The position numbers and the translations under genes were made by a program. From the NCBI RefSeq assembly GCF_000422765.1, contig NZ_KE383916.1:62001-126000 (forward strand): a DNA stretch of 64,000 nucleotides. Reading direction: 5' to 3'. Below are positions 35,418 to 44,570 of the stretch, piece by piece. The notes under the pieces are model-generated. The model was given only the letters and a program-made list of their open reading frames with translations, ran no database searches and was not told where the DNA came from. How positions within the stretch are numbered: position 1 is the first letter of the stretch; every line of letters begins with the position of its first letter. Source of the DNA: Neptunomonas japonica DSM 18939 (lineage in GTDB: Bacteria > Pseudomonadota > Gammaproteobacteria > Pseudomonadales > Balneatricaceae).

Positions 35418-37490
35418 ATGATGTCTAGTTTCAACTTGCTAAATTTAGGTAATCAGGCGCTCAGGTCTAATCAGGCGGCGCTGTCGACGGTTGGGCAAAA
35501 TATATCCAATGTTAATACGCCGGGATATAGTCGTCAGATTGCTAATTTCTCTACGCTGCCAGATCAGACTGGCGTGCAGGTTGATTCTATTGATCGTATT
35601 ACTAACAAATTTCTGACTCAGCAGTTATGGTCTGATTTGTCTTCTTATAATCAGACGTCGACTTATGCAAATATGTCGGGCGAGTTAGATAATTTACTAG
35701 CGACTGAAACAACCAGTGTTTCTAATGCGCTAGACCAGTACTTCAGTGCCGTGCAAAATGTAGTAGATGACCCTGTTTCAATCCCTAATCGAGAGTTGTT
35801 TGTTGCACAATCAGATGCGCTCGTTAAACGCTTTAATGATTTGGGTGCGCATATTAATCGCCAAAGCACCACCATTAACAGTGTGATCGATGATTTGGCC
35901 AGCCAGATAAACTCATTAGCCACCAGCATAGCTGAGACAAATACCAGCATTCGAATAGCCACATCATCCGGTAATTCTGCGAATGAACTCAAAGACCAGA
36001 GAGAAGAGTTAACTAATCAGCTATCTGAACTCGTGGGTATTAAAGTCATAGAGCAAGGCGAGCAGTTTAGTGTTTTTATCGGTAATGGACAGCCTTTGGT
36101 GGTCGGTGTTGCCGCCAGTCAGGTGCAGTCGGTGCAAGGTGACCCAGATAGCTCACAGAATGAACTGGCAATAGTCGTTTCAGGTAACAAGGTTACTGTT
36201 TCAGATGAGTTGAGTGGTGGCCGAATTGGCGGGTTACTTCAGTACCGGGAAGAAGCACTAAATGATGCGCGTGATGAGCTGGGTAGGATAGCGATTGGTT
36301 TTTCTGAAAGCATGAATACACTGCATCGTGCAGGTATGGATCTTGATAATCAGCTAGGCGCGGATATATTCAGTGATGTAAATAGCAGTGCTTTGCAAAG
36401 TAGCCGTCTTACCGCCAAGTCAGATAACCAATCAAAGTTTAGTGGTGGCAGTGGTGTTGAAATTCAAGATATATCCAAGCTACAAGCGTCTGATTACGAG
36501 CTGACGTACGATAGTGATAATAGTATTACCTTGGTTCGAAATAGCGATGGAAAGCAAATTCGAGTCAATCAGATGGCGGCGGTTACACCTGACGACCCTT
36601 TACTAACGACGGCTGATCCTGGGTACAAACAAGCGGCGGTTGCTGCCGTCGATGAAGAAGGCGAGTTTTTTCTTGGATCAGATGGAAAGACATTGTCTTT
36701 CCAGGTTGATGGTATGAAGGTCACCCTAAATACCGATACTCGATTTGCTAAAGGAGATACCTATCTTATTCAGCCAGTACGCACGGGTGCAGAAGATCTC
36801 TCATTGCAGCTTAACGATGCGAGAAAACTTGCGTTAGCATCTCCTGTAAGGATCACAGCAGACAGTGATAATAAAGGTTCAGGCGTTGCTACAGTCGCCG
36901 TGACTGATCCAGAGAAATTGCGCCTGTCTAACAGTAGTGAGCTTACACCTCCAGTATCGATTGTCTTTAATGCGCCGGCCCCGCCCTCGATTGCTGACCC
37001 GGCGCCAAAGATGACCTACACCGTTTATGATGTGAGTGATCCAACCAACCCTCAAGCATTGAGTGCTAATAACGAATATGTGCAGGGGGCAACGATAGGC
37101 CTAAATGGTTACAGTGTTGAAATAGGCAATGAGCCGCAAGCAGGTGATCGTTTTAGTTTTACTTTTAATCACAATGGCGTATCTGATAACCGTAATGCGT
37201 TAGGGTTATCTAATTTGCAGCAAGAAAGTAGTTTGAATGGTGGTAATTATCAAGACCTCTACAGCAGTTTGGTTGAGCGTGTAGGTACGCGAACGGCAAC
37301 ATCACGCATTACAGTAGAAGCAAACAAGGCGGTGCTGGACTCAACCAGCAGTGCAAAATCCAGTGTGTCGGGGGTTAACCTTGATGAAGAAGCAGCCAAG
37401 TTGGTGCAGTTTCAGCAAGCGTATCAGGCATCTGCACAACTGATAAAAACATCACAAACACTATTCGACACCTTGTTGAGAAGTGTTTAA
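35418..37490 (+). CDS. flgK: Hook-associated protein 1 FlgK
   Basis: 690 residues (E. coli 547). Starts at ATG 35418 (or ATG 35421) after a strong AGGAGG. The N-terminal axial motif GQNISNVNTPGYSRQ and C-terminal GVNLDEEAAKLVQFQQAYQA are conserved; the extra residues are in the centre. Joins hook to filament. FlgN is its chaperone. Confidence 0.95.
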   Translation: MMSSFNLLNLGNQALRSNQAALSTVGQNISNVNTPGYSRQIANFSTLPDQTGVQVDSIDRITNKFLTQQLWSDLSSYNQTSTYANMSGELDNLLATETTSVSNALDQYFSAVQNVVDDPVSIPNRELFVAQSDALVKRFNDLGAHINRQSTTINSVIDDLASQINSLATSIAETNTSIRIATSSGNSANELKDQREELTNQLSELVGIKVIEQGEQFSVFIGNGQPLVVGVAASQVQSVQGDPDSSQNELAIVVSGNKVTVSDELSGGRIGGLLQYREEALNDARDELGRIAIGFSESMNTLHRAGMDLDNQLGADIFSDVNSSALQSSRLTAKSDNQSKFSGGSGVEIQDISKLQASDYELTYDSDNSITLVRNSDGKQIRVNQMAAVTPDDPLLTTADPGYKQAAVAAVDEEGEFFLGSDGKTLSFQVDGMKVTLNTDTRFAKGDTYLIQPVRTGAEDLSLQLNDARKLALASPVRITADSDNKGSGVATVAVTDPEKLRLSNSSELTPPVSIVFNAPAPPSIADPAPKMTYTVYDVSDPTNPQALSANNEYVQGATIGLNGYSVEIGNEPQAGDRFSFTFNHNGVSDNRNALGLSNLQQESSLNGGNYQDLYSSLVERVGTRTATSRITVEANKAVLDSTSSAKSSVSGVNLDEEAAKLVQFQQAYQASAQLIKTSQTLFDTLLRSV

Positions 37491-37505
37491 GAAGGAGGCT
37501 GAGTT

Positions 37506-38780
37506 ATGCGTATTTCAACCCAGCAACAGTATTTTAAATCGATAGACCAGATGCAGAACTCGCAATCTAAACTGGCAGACTTGCAGAACCAGATATCGAC
37601 AGGTAAAAAACTGCAAACCCCTTCCGATGATCCAGTAGCGGCAGCGCAGGTAGTTAAGCTAGAACGCGAATTGGCGCAGTATGAAAAGTACGACGATAAT
37701 ATTAATGTTACCCAGCGACGTTTGGAGTTAGAAGATTCCATATTGGATGACATTAATATAGCCACAGATAGAATGCGTGAAATAACCCTGCAAGCGGGTA
37801 ACGGAACACTTAATGATCAAGGGCGTGAAGCAGTAGCCAATGAGTTGAAGCAGCTATCAGGGTACGTCGCTGGATTAATGAATACCAAAGACTCGCAAGG
37901 AGAATACCTTTTTGCCGGCAGTCGAGGGGCAACAACGCCGTATGTATTAGAAGGCGATAGGTATGAATATAAAGGTGATGATGGGCAGCGCCAGATTCAA
38001 GTTGGAGCGGCGCTGTATATGCCTTCAAACGATTCAGGTAACTACCTTTTTGAAGCCGTAGATGATGAGTTGAGTGTTGCGTTATCTGGTGATTCTGTTG
38101 CAAGCAACAGTGCCTTTGTTGGTAGCGCGACGTTTGCAAACGAAACAGAAGAAGAAAGGTTTACTGCTGCTGCGCAAATGGCCGGTTGGGGTGACTTGAC
38201 AGTGCGGACAACAGAAACTGCCCCGTTACCCTCTGGTGTGTTTACCTTTGATGTGCTTGATAGTGGTGGCAATGCGGTTAAGGATCAGTTCGATAATGTG
38301 GTTGCAGGCAATTTTTTAACCAATCCCATTAGCGTAAATATTCATGGGATGGACATAGTTATTCATGAACCGACAGCGGCTGAATCTGGAGATATTGTAT
38401 TAACGGTGTCATCTGAAAAGAAAAATATTTTAGATGTTGCTATGGACCTTGCTGATGTATTAGCTGAACCGGTTCTCTCTGATGAAGATCGCACTGTGCT
38501 GAATGAGGCAGTGGCTAAGGGTATTGATCAATTCAAACAAGCTGCCGAGCGAAATATCGAAGCAAGAACAACGTTAGGTTCGCGTCTCGGAACATTGGAG
38601 CAGATTAGCGGCTCTAATTTGGACTTTGAGTTGTTTACTAAAAGTGCGTTATCGCGCCTTGAGGATGCTGATTTGGCATCTGTAATTAGCCAGTTTAAGC
38701 TGCAAGAAGTCACTTTGGAGGCGTCGCAGGCCACGTTTGGGCGAATATCATCATTATCTTTATTTAATTACATCAATTAA
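37506..38780 (+). CDS. flgL: Hook-associated protein 3 FlgL
   Basis: 424 residues, flagellin-like at both ends: N-terminal MRISTQQQYFKSIDQMQNSQ and C-terminal ALSRLEDADLASVISQFKLQ. Second hook-filament junction protein. It starts 15 nt after flgK and ends in an inverted repeat. Confidence 0.94.
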   Translation: MRISTQQQYFKSIDQMQNSQSKLADLQNQISTGKKLQTPSDDPVAAAQVVKLERELAQYEKYDDNINVTQRRLELEDSILDDINIATDRMREITLQAGNGTLNDQGREAVANELKQLSGYVAGLMNTKDSQGEYLFAGSRGATTPYVLEGDRYEYKGDDGQRQIQVGAALYMPSNDSGNYLFEAVDDELSVALSGDSVASNSAFVGSATFANETEEERFTAAAQMAGWGDLTVRTTETAPLPSGVFTFDVLDSGGNAVKDQFDNVVAGNFLTNPISVNIHGMDIVIHEPTAAESGDIVLTVSSEKKNILDVAMDLADVLAEPVLSDEDRTVLNEAVAKGIDQFKQAAERNIEARTTLGSRLGTLEQISGSNLDFELFTKSALSRLEDADLASVISQFKLQEVTLEASQATFGRISSLSLFNYIN

Positions 38781-38862
38781 TAAGCGTAGTTGCGTCATTA
38801 GATATGTACGGTGCTAACGGCTTATATATTTCTATTTATGTGGTATGACGCATGGGCTTATT
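38779..38862. repeat. Imperfect inverted repeat after flgL
   Basis: AATAAGC and TGCGTCAT (38779-38798, from the flgL stop) return inverted as ATGACGCA and GCTTATT (38845-38862), with a 46-bp centre. The right arm also pairs with ATAAGCC at 38873-38879, so two alternative hairpins compete. Confidence 0.6.
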
Positions 38863-38885
38863 AGGTTGACTGATAAGCCTTTGTC
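38855..38885. terminator. Probable flgL terminator
   Basis: GGCTTAT (38855-38861) pairs with ATAAGCC (38873-38879) around an 11-nt loop, followed by a T-rich stretch. It overlaps the last codons of the opposing small gene. Confidence 0.6.
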
Positions 38886-39166
38886 ATTTTTGCTCCCTTG
38901 CTCGCTTGTTTTCGCTCGTTTGCTAATGCCTGAAGCTGCGCGGTTATTTTAGGCATCATCAGCGCATCTATTTTTTGTACCTTCATTACCAAGCGTTCTA
39001 TTTCGCGTGAGCTGCTTTCGTCTTTTGGCGCGTTAAGTTGCTCGGCTTGCTGTATTAATTTGGCTCTGTTGAGCTGTAACTGTTCAACTTTTTGCCAGTC
39101 TTTCTGTAAAGATAATTCGCTTATTTCTATTGTTATATCAAGTACTTGCTGTATTTTTTTGAGCAT
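38861..39166 (-). CDS. Small helical protein, possible FliT-like flagellar chaperone
   Basis: 101 residues from ATG 39166, which follows AAGGA; a longer frame from 39235 lacks such a site. The protein is almost wholly helical and highly charged (LQKDWQKVEQLQLNRAKLIQ), with the size and pattern of FliT-type export chaperones. No FliT gene follows fliS here, where it would usually be. It lies on the minus strand between flgL and fliC. Function is suggested by position and shape, not by a clear motif. Confidence 0.6.
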   Translation of the reverse strand: MLKKIQQVLDITIEISELSLQKDWQKVEQLQLNRAKLIQQAEQLNAPKDESSSREIERLVMKVQKIDALMMPKITAQLQALANERKQASKGAKMTKAYQST

Positions 39167-39268
39167 TGTCAGTTCCTTGTTCTTTTTTACTAAAGCATAC
39201 ATTGCGCAGGCCGCTATATAAAGTATTCGAACCATAATGCTGATGTAGAAGAAATTGAAAATAAACTC

Positions 39269-39294
39269 TAAAGCAGTAGCGGCATTGGTCGATA
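39269..39294 (+). promoter_or_regulatory. Sigma28 (FliA) promoter of fliC
   Basis: TAAAGCAG, 11 nt, then GTCGATAA, compared with TAAAGTTT-N11-GCCGATAA. It lies 96 bp before the fliC start. Confidence 0.85.
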
Positions 39295-39390
39295 ACTAAA
39301 ACATAGCCGGTGTGATGCAGACTCTTTTAAACCGCATCCAACGGAAATGTACACTAAAAGCCAGTCAGATCTGGTGAAGGAGAAGCTCTT

Positions 39391-41385
39391 ATGTCTATGG
39401 TAATCAATTCCAACATTATGTCACTTACAGCTCAGCGTAACTTGACACTATCTCAGAATGATCAGAACTCAGCGATGGAACGTTTGACCAGTGGTAAACG
39501 TATCAATTCCGCTTCTGATGATGCTGCAGGTCTGGCTATCTCTAACCGAATGACTTCTCAGATCCAAGGTCTGAACCAGGCTGTACGTAATGCTAACGAT
39601 GGTGCGTCATTGATCCAAACAGCTGAAGGTGCGCTGGAAGAATCTACCAACATCTTACAACGTATGCGTGAACTGTCTATCCAGTCTGGTAACGGAACTT
39701 ACTCAAGTGGTGACCGTTCTAAAATGAATGCTGAGGTTAAGCAGCTTGTATCTGAGCTGGATCGTATCTCTGAAACTACCAGCTTTAACGGCCAGAACGT
39801 ACTAGACGGCACGTTAGGTACGGTTTCATTGCAAGTAGGTTCTGAAGCGAACCAGACGATTGAAATGAAAATCGGTGCAATGGACTCTAAGTCGCTTGGT
39901 ATGGGCTCTACTAGTGCCGATGTATTAAGTGGCAATATCACTAAAGCAAACATTGATATAGCGAATAACTCTGTAACCATTAATGGCCAGTCTGTAATGG
40001 CTATTGGTGAAACTTATGATGGTAGTGCTGCTGGCGAAGCTGGTAACTTGGGCAATCTTGTAGATGCAATTAATACTAACGTTCGTGGTGTTACTGCTTC
40101 TACATATGGAGAAGTAACCGCTTCAACAGCTGGTGATGGGATCCTAGTTGAAGGTACGGATACATTTACAGCCACATTGACAAAGTTAGACGGTACTACT
40201 GCTGCCATTAGTGTGACTGGTACCGAGAATATGGACGACTTGGTTTCAAAGTTAAATGAACAGGGTGGCGGGTTGATCTCTGCTTCTGTTACTGACGATG
40301 GCAAGTTGAGCATTAGTGCAGAAAATGTTGCATCAATAGGTATTACGGATGCTGGCGGCGCTGCTGGTACCATAGCTGCGACTACGCAAGCTTCTATCTC
40401 GCTAACATCCGAAGATGGTGGTGATATTACAGTTGAGCGTGGTTCTGCAGGTTCTACTTCTGACTTAACGGCACTTGGCTTCCGCGAAAATAACGTCTCA
40501 GGTGTGATTGAAGGTGCTGCTTCCGATGCAGGTACAACAACCTTAGCGGCTGGTGATGTAACTATTAATGGTACAAGAGTGGGCGCTGGCGAAAGTGGAG
40601 CGCTGCAAGATACTGTTTCGGCAATCAATAAAGTGAGTGGTGACACGGGTGTTACCGCTAATGCTTTTACTTCTGTTGAAATCGATTTGTCTGCCGGTAC
40701 TGCCGCAGGTACATACGCCGACTTCAGTATGAATGGTGTAGTCATTACTGCTGGTGCTGATTTGGCTGCTCTAGTTTCTGGTATTAATGATGAAACTACT
40801 TCTACAGGTATTACGGCAACTCTTTCAGGTGAACAGTTACGCTTAGAGGGTGATGTTTCATCTATTACCTTTGGTGCGGATGATGGTGCTGCTGATACAG
40901 GTACAGCACTTGCGGCGTCTCTTGGAGCTGGTATTACAGTAGCTGATGGCGTAGGTGGTGTTAAGCTTACATCCGATAGCGGTGCACCAATTAGTGTTGA
41001 CGTTACTGCAGATGGTGCATTAGCTACAGGCTTGTTAGATGCTAATACTACAGCTAACGGTAAGTTTGGAGCAGCAGTTAACAGCATTGATATCTCAACG
41101 GCTGCTGGTGCGCAAAAAGCGATTGGTGTTATCGATAATGCACTAGAAACTATTAACTCGACTCGTGGTGATATGGGTGCGATCAGCAACCGTCTAGACT
41201 TCACTGTCAATAACCTGTCAAGTGTTGCAGAAAACGCATCAGCCGCACGTTCACGAATTGAAGATGCTGACTTTGCAGTTGAATCAGCTAACTTGAGTCG
41301 TGCACAGGTACTACAGCAAGCAGGTACAGCGATGTTGGCTCAGGCTAATGCTGCGCCTCAGCAGGTACTGTCACTACTACAGTAA
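39391..41385 (+). CDS. fliC: Flagellin FliC, long form
   Basis: 664 residues. N-terminal D0/D1 ([36 protein letters not shown]) and C-terminal D1/D0 ([20 protein letters not shown]) are canonical. The central part (about 190-560) is expanded, is Thr/Ala/Gly/Ser-rich, and contains repeated Flagellin_IN-like units (around [10 protein letters not shown] and [10 protein letters not shown]). It forms the filament, and the outer domain is the variable surface region. Only one flagellin gene is seen in the window. An AAGGAGAAG site precedes the ATG. Confidence 0.95.
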   Translation: MSMVINSNIMSLTAQRNLTLSQNDQNSAMERLTSGKRINSASDDAAGLAISNRMTSQIQGLNQAVRNANDGASLIQTAEGALEESTNILQRMRELSIQSGNGTYSSGDRSKMNAEVKQLVSELDRISETTSFNGQNVLDGTLGTVSLQVGSEANQTIEMKIGAMDSKSLGMGSTSADVLSGNITKANIDIANNSVTINGQSVMAIGETYDGSAAGEAGNLGNLVDAINTNVRGVTASTYGEVTASTAGDGILVEGTDTFTATLTKLDGTTAAISVTGTENMDDLVSKLNEQGGGLISASVTDDGKLSISAENVASIGITDAGGAAGTIAATTQASISLTSEDGGDITVERGSAGSTSDLTALGFRENNVSGVIEGAASDAGTTTLAAGDVTINGTRVGAGESGALQDTVSAINKVSGDTGVTANAFTSVEIDLSAGTAAGTYADFSMNGVVITAGADLAALVSGINDETTSTGITATLSGEQLRLEGDVSSITFGADDGAADTGTALAASLGAGITVADGVGGVKLTSDSGAPISVDVTADGALATGLLDANTTANGKFGAAVNSIDISTAAGAQKAIGVIDNALETINSTRGDMGAISNRLDFTVNNLSSVAENASAARSRIEDADFAVESANLSRAQVLQQAGTAMLAQANAAPQQVLSLLQ

Positions 41386-41431
41386 TAAAGTAGTAACGGT
41401 AAATAGGTTAGTGAGTTAATAACCCGCTAAA

Positions 41432-41463
41432 TAGAATCCCTCACCACCGTTGGTGGGGGATTC
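41432..41463 (+). terminator. Hairpin between fliC and flaG
   Basis: GAATCCC pairs with GGGATTC with CACCA/TGGTG continuing the stem. There is no T run directly after, so it may act as a partial terminator or mRNA-stabilising stem that lets less transcript reach flaG-fliD-fliS. Confidence 0.7.
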
Positions 41464-41496
41464 GTGTTTTCAGCCTGCGGGTTTAGGAGGTGTGAA

Positions 41497-41880
41497 ATGT
41501 CAGTAGAATCAATGAATGCTAGCAATGTGGCGGCGAATACGCAGGTAGCGCAACAGCCACAAACACAGCAAACGAGTAGATCTGGCGAAACTGAAGTCGT
41601 TAATCAAGCAGCGTTGTCGCAGTCGGAAGCATCTGAAAAACCATCACAAAAAATGACCGCAGATGAAGTGCAGGTAGTCGTTGATAAGCTAAATGAGTTT
41701 ATGCAAAACGACCAGCGCAATCTTAACTTTAGCATCGATAAAGATACTGAAGATATGGTTGTAAAGGTTATGGATACTGAAACCCAGGAAGTGATTCGTC
41801 AGTTTCCTTCGGAAGAAACCATCAAGCTAGCGAAACATCTTGAAGGTATGTTAGGTTTGATTTTTAACGATCACGCTTAA
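41497..41880 (+). CDS. flaG: FlaG family protein
   Basis: 127 residues from ATG 41497 after AGGAGG. The N-terminal half is Gln/Ser-rich and disordered. The C-terminal FlaG domain has LNFSIDKDTEDMVVKVMD and IRQFPSEETIKLAK. Affects filament length in Pseudomonas and Vibrio. It stands between fliC and fliD in the usual order. Confidence 0.93.
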   Translation: MSVESMNASNVAANTQVAQQPQTQQTSRSGETEVVNQAALSQSEASEKPSQKMTADEVQVVVDKLNEFMQNDQRNLNFSIDKDTEDMVVKVMDTETQEVIRQFPSEETIKLAKHLEGMLGLIFNDHA

Positions 41881-41912
41881 ATAAAGTTCTACATCAGTAA
41901 GAGGAGAAGGTT

Positions 41913-43943
41913 ATGGATACCAATATTGTTTCCGCTCTGGGAGCTGGCTCCGGTATCGATACCAAGAGTCTGGTTAAGTCGCTGGTAGACGTAGAAAAAG
42001 TTCCTCAGCAGGAGCGTTTGGACTCTAAAAAAGAGACGATAAATGCTCAGATTTCTGCTTATGGAACATTGAAAAGTAGTTTGTCTGAATTCCAGAAAAT
42101 ACTCGAACCTCTCTCTGATAATGATACCTTTAATGCCCGGGCTGTCTCATTCCCTGAAACTGATGTTATTAGCCCTAATGCATTGGCTGCCAATGCGCAG
42201 GCTGGTACCTATCAAATAGAAGTACTAGAAGTAGCTCAAGCACAAGCGCTAGCTGTTAATACAGCTTTTACTGATAAAGATGAAAGTGCAAATACGACAG
42301 GCAACTTAACTATACGTTTGGGTAACTGGACGTATGATGTGGATAATAACCCAACATCGTTCGCTGAAAATGAGGACAAAACAGCACTTGCACTAGAAAT
42401 CACAGCTGATGATTCAATACAAGATATAGCCGATAAGATAAACAAAGCTGAGTCAGATGTTCAAGCATCGGTCTTATTAGTTGATGGTCAATATCAGTTA
42501 ATGATTTCAGCACCCTCTGGTGCTAATAATGCGTTGGAAATTACTGGTGATGATCCTAGCCTCGACATGTTCGCCTTTAATGCCGGTAGTTACGCAAGTG
42601 TTACAGAAACCCAGCAAGCTCAAGATGCTGAGTTAAAAATTAATGGTTTAACAGTCTTTCGTGAAAGCAACGAAATAAGTGATGTTATCCAGGGTTTAAC
42701 CTTTGATATTAATAAGAAAAGCCCCGATGAAAAATTCACATTTTCAATCACAGAAGATAAAGCTACTGCAGAGCAGTCTGTTCGTAACTTTGTAGAGGCT
42801 TATAATGAGTTGTATGACGCCGCTAAAGCCTTAACCGGTATAAGTACTGATGCTGAAACGAATGAGTCCTCTAGAGGCGATTTGGCAACAGATAGTTTAG
42901 CTAAAAGTGTTTTGTCGCGTATCAGGCAGATGGTGAGTTCTGAAGTACCTGGCGTGAGTGACTTTAATTCGTTATCAAATGTGGGTATTCGTACTCAATT
43001 AGATGGCAAGCTTGAAATTAACACAGAAGATTTTGATGCAGCGCTTAAGGATAACTTTGATAAATTAGGTGCCTTATTTGCGCCACAAACATCGTCTTCA
43101 ACTAATGATGTTGAAGTCAGTATTGGTAGCTACGCTACTAAAACAGTATCAGGTGTTTATTCGGGATCTATTACAACAGCGCCAGCCAAAGGCTCTGTTG
43201 TAAGTGATGCCGCTTTTGTTGCATTTAATACCGCTGATACACCCACCGGAGATTTTACCTTTACTGTTGAAGTCGATGGAGCAACATCAGAAGAGTTAAC
43301 CCTATCGGGTGATTTTTCGACGGCAGATGAATTGCGCTCGGCGTTACAGGCGTTGATAAACAATGATGATACTTTAAAAGCTTCAAAAGCTTTTGTCGAT
43401 GTAACGGTGGAGCCCGGTGGAGAGTTTACGCTGGCGTCTCGCCAGTTTGGCAGCACTTCTAAAGTGTCTATAGCGGCTAATGGTGCTGATTTTGCTACAG
43501 CAACGAACCTTTCTACATCTTCAGTTTCTACCAGCGGGCGCGATGTAGCGGGTACTATCAATGGTGAAGCTGCTTTTGGAGCGGGCGAAGTTCTTCTACC
43601 CGCAATTGATACTGATCCATACGGTCTGAACTTGAGTGTACGCGAAGGTGCATCAGGTGATTTCGACTTTACCTTTTCTCAAGGTTTTGCCGGTGAGCTG
43701 ACTAAGCTTATCGATTCTTTTCTGTCTTCTTCAGGGACTATTAAAACCCGAGAAACCAGCCTTAATAAGGATTTAAAAGGTATTGATGTTGCGCAAGAAG
43801 CGCTTGATCGGAAAATGACAAAATACGAAAGTCGACTTTCTCTACAGTTCCTGGCAATGGAGCGGATTGTTGCAAGCTTTAAAACAACGGGTGATTCATT
43901 GACAGGTATCGTTGACCGGTTACCGTTTACTGCTAAAAAATAA
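41913..43943 (+). CDS. fliD: Filament cap protein FliD
   Basis: 676 residues (E. coli 468). N-terminal GAGSGIDTKSLVKSLVDVEK and a C-terminal helical region ending near VDRLPFTAKK match the FliD domains. The additional length lies in the outer central domain, about 410-580. Caps the filament tip and helps flagellin fold. The preceding AGAGGAGAAGG is a strong ribosome site. Confidence 0.95.
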   Translation: MDTNIVSALGAGSGIDTKSLVKSLVDVEKVPQQERLDSKKETINAQISAYGTLKSSLSEFQKILEPLSDNDTFNARAVSFPETDVISPNALAANAQAGTYQIEVLEVAQAQALAVNTAFTDKDESANTTGNLTIRLGNWTYDVDNNPTSFAENEDKTALALEITADDSIQDIADKINKAESDVQASVLLVDGQYQLMISAPSGANNALEITGDDPSLDMFAFNAGSYASVTETQQAQDAELKINGLTVFRESNEISDVIQGLTFDINKKSPDEKFTFSITEDKATAEQSVRNFVEAYNELYDAAKALTGISTDAETNESSRGDLATDSLAKSVLSRIRQMVSSEVPGVSDFNSLSNVGIRTQLDGKLEINTEDFDAALKDNFDKLGALFAPQTSSSTNDVEVSIGSYATKTVSGVYSGSITTAPAKGSVVSDAAFVAFNTADTPTGDFTFTVEVDGATSEELTLSGDFSTADELRSALQALINNDDTLKASKAFVDVTVEPGGEFTLASRQFGSTSKVSIAANGADFATATNLSTSSVSTSGRDVAGTINGEAAFGAGEVLLPAIDTDPYGLNLSVREGASGDFDFTFSQGFAGELTKLIDSFLSSSGTIKTRETSLNKDLKGIDVAQEALDRKMTKYESRLSLQFLAMERIVASFKTTGDSLTGIVDRLPFTAKK

Positions 43944-43979
43944 ATACGAGCTTTATAACAATTACGCTTTGGAGTGAAA

Positions 43980-44369
43980 ATGAGTATTAACTTGAATGCC
44001 ATGAAGCAGTATCAGAGTGTGGATCTGCGCTCGGCGGTGGAAACCGCTTCACCTAAAGAGCTGATCTCCATGTTGGTAGACGGCGCTTTGACGGCAATGG
44101 CAAAAGCCAAAGGCGCGATTGAGCGAAAAAATATCAGTATGCGTACAGAACAGCTAAATAAAGCTAATGATATTATTTTGGGTTTGAAAGACTTTCTCGA
44201 TCACGAACAAGGTGGCGAGATAGCCGCTAACCTTGATGCTTTATATGACTATATGGTGCGAACGCTCATGCAGGCAAATAGAAGTAATGATGAAGCTAAG
44301 GTTCAGGAAGTCATGAATCTGATGCTGCAAGTTAAGTCTGGTTGGAATGCGATGGAAGTCCCTGCATAA
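43980..44369 (+). CDS. fliS: Flagellin export chaperone FliS
   Basis: 129 residues from ATG 43980 after GGAG; an in-frame GTG at 43974 would overlap that site. A four-helix FliS protein with PKELISMLVDGALTAMAKAK near the start. Binds the flagellin C-terminus before export. No fliT follows; instead comes a terminator. Confidence 0.94.
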   Translation: MSINLNAMKQYQSVDLRSAVETASPKELISMLVDGALTAMAKAKGAIERKNISMRTEQLNKANDIILGLKDFLDHEQGGEIAANLDALYDYMVRTLMQANRSNDEAKVQEVMNLMLQVKSGWNAMEVPA

Positions 44370-44406
44370 AGCGTGTGAGTTTCAAATAAGCTGGATATGT
44401 TCTAAG

Positions 44407-44441
44407 AGCGCTTTTATGAAAACATAAGAGCGCTTTTTTTT
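44407..44441 (+). terminator. Terminator after fliS
   Basis: AGCGCTTTTATG pairs with CATAAGAGCGCT with one mismatch around AAAA, followed by seven T. Confidence 0.93.
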
Positions 44442-44570
44442 GCCCTTTCGCCAAGTATCGTCAATAATTTATAAGCACTGTTGAGCGGGTTGCGATTAAT
44501 CCATCGCATTTCTTGTTAATCTCTATTCTTCTGCTAGACTGTCAAAAAAATGACATTTTATCAGTGATTT

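Noticed and set aside
40014-41210. 398-residue open frame on the minus strand inside fliC
   Set aside because: A shadow of the Ala/Thr/Ser/Gly-rich flagellin coding strand. It is low complexity, lacks a ribosome site, and fliC itself is certain.
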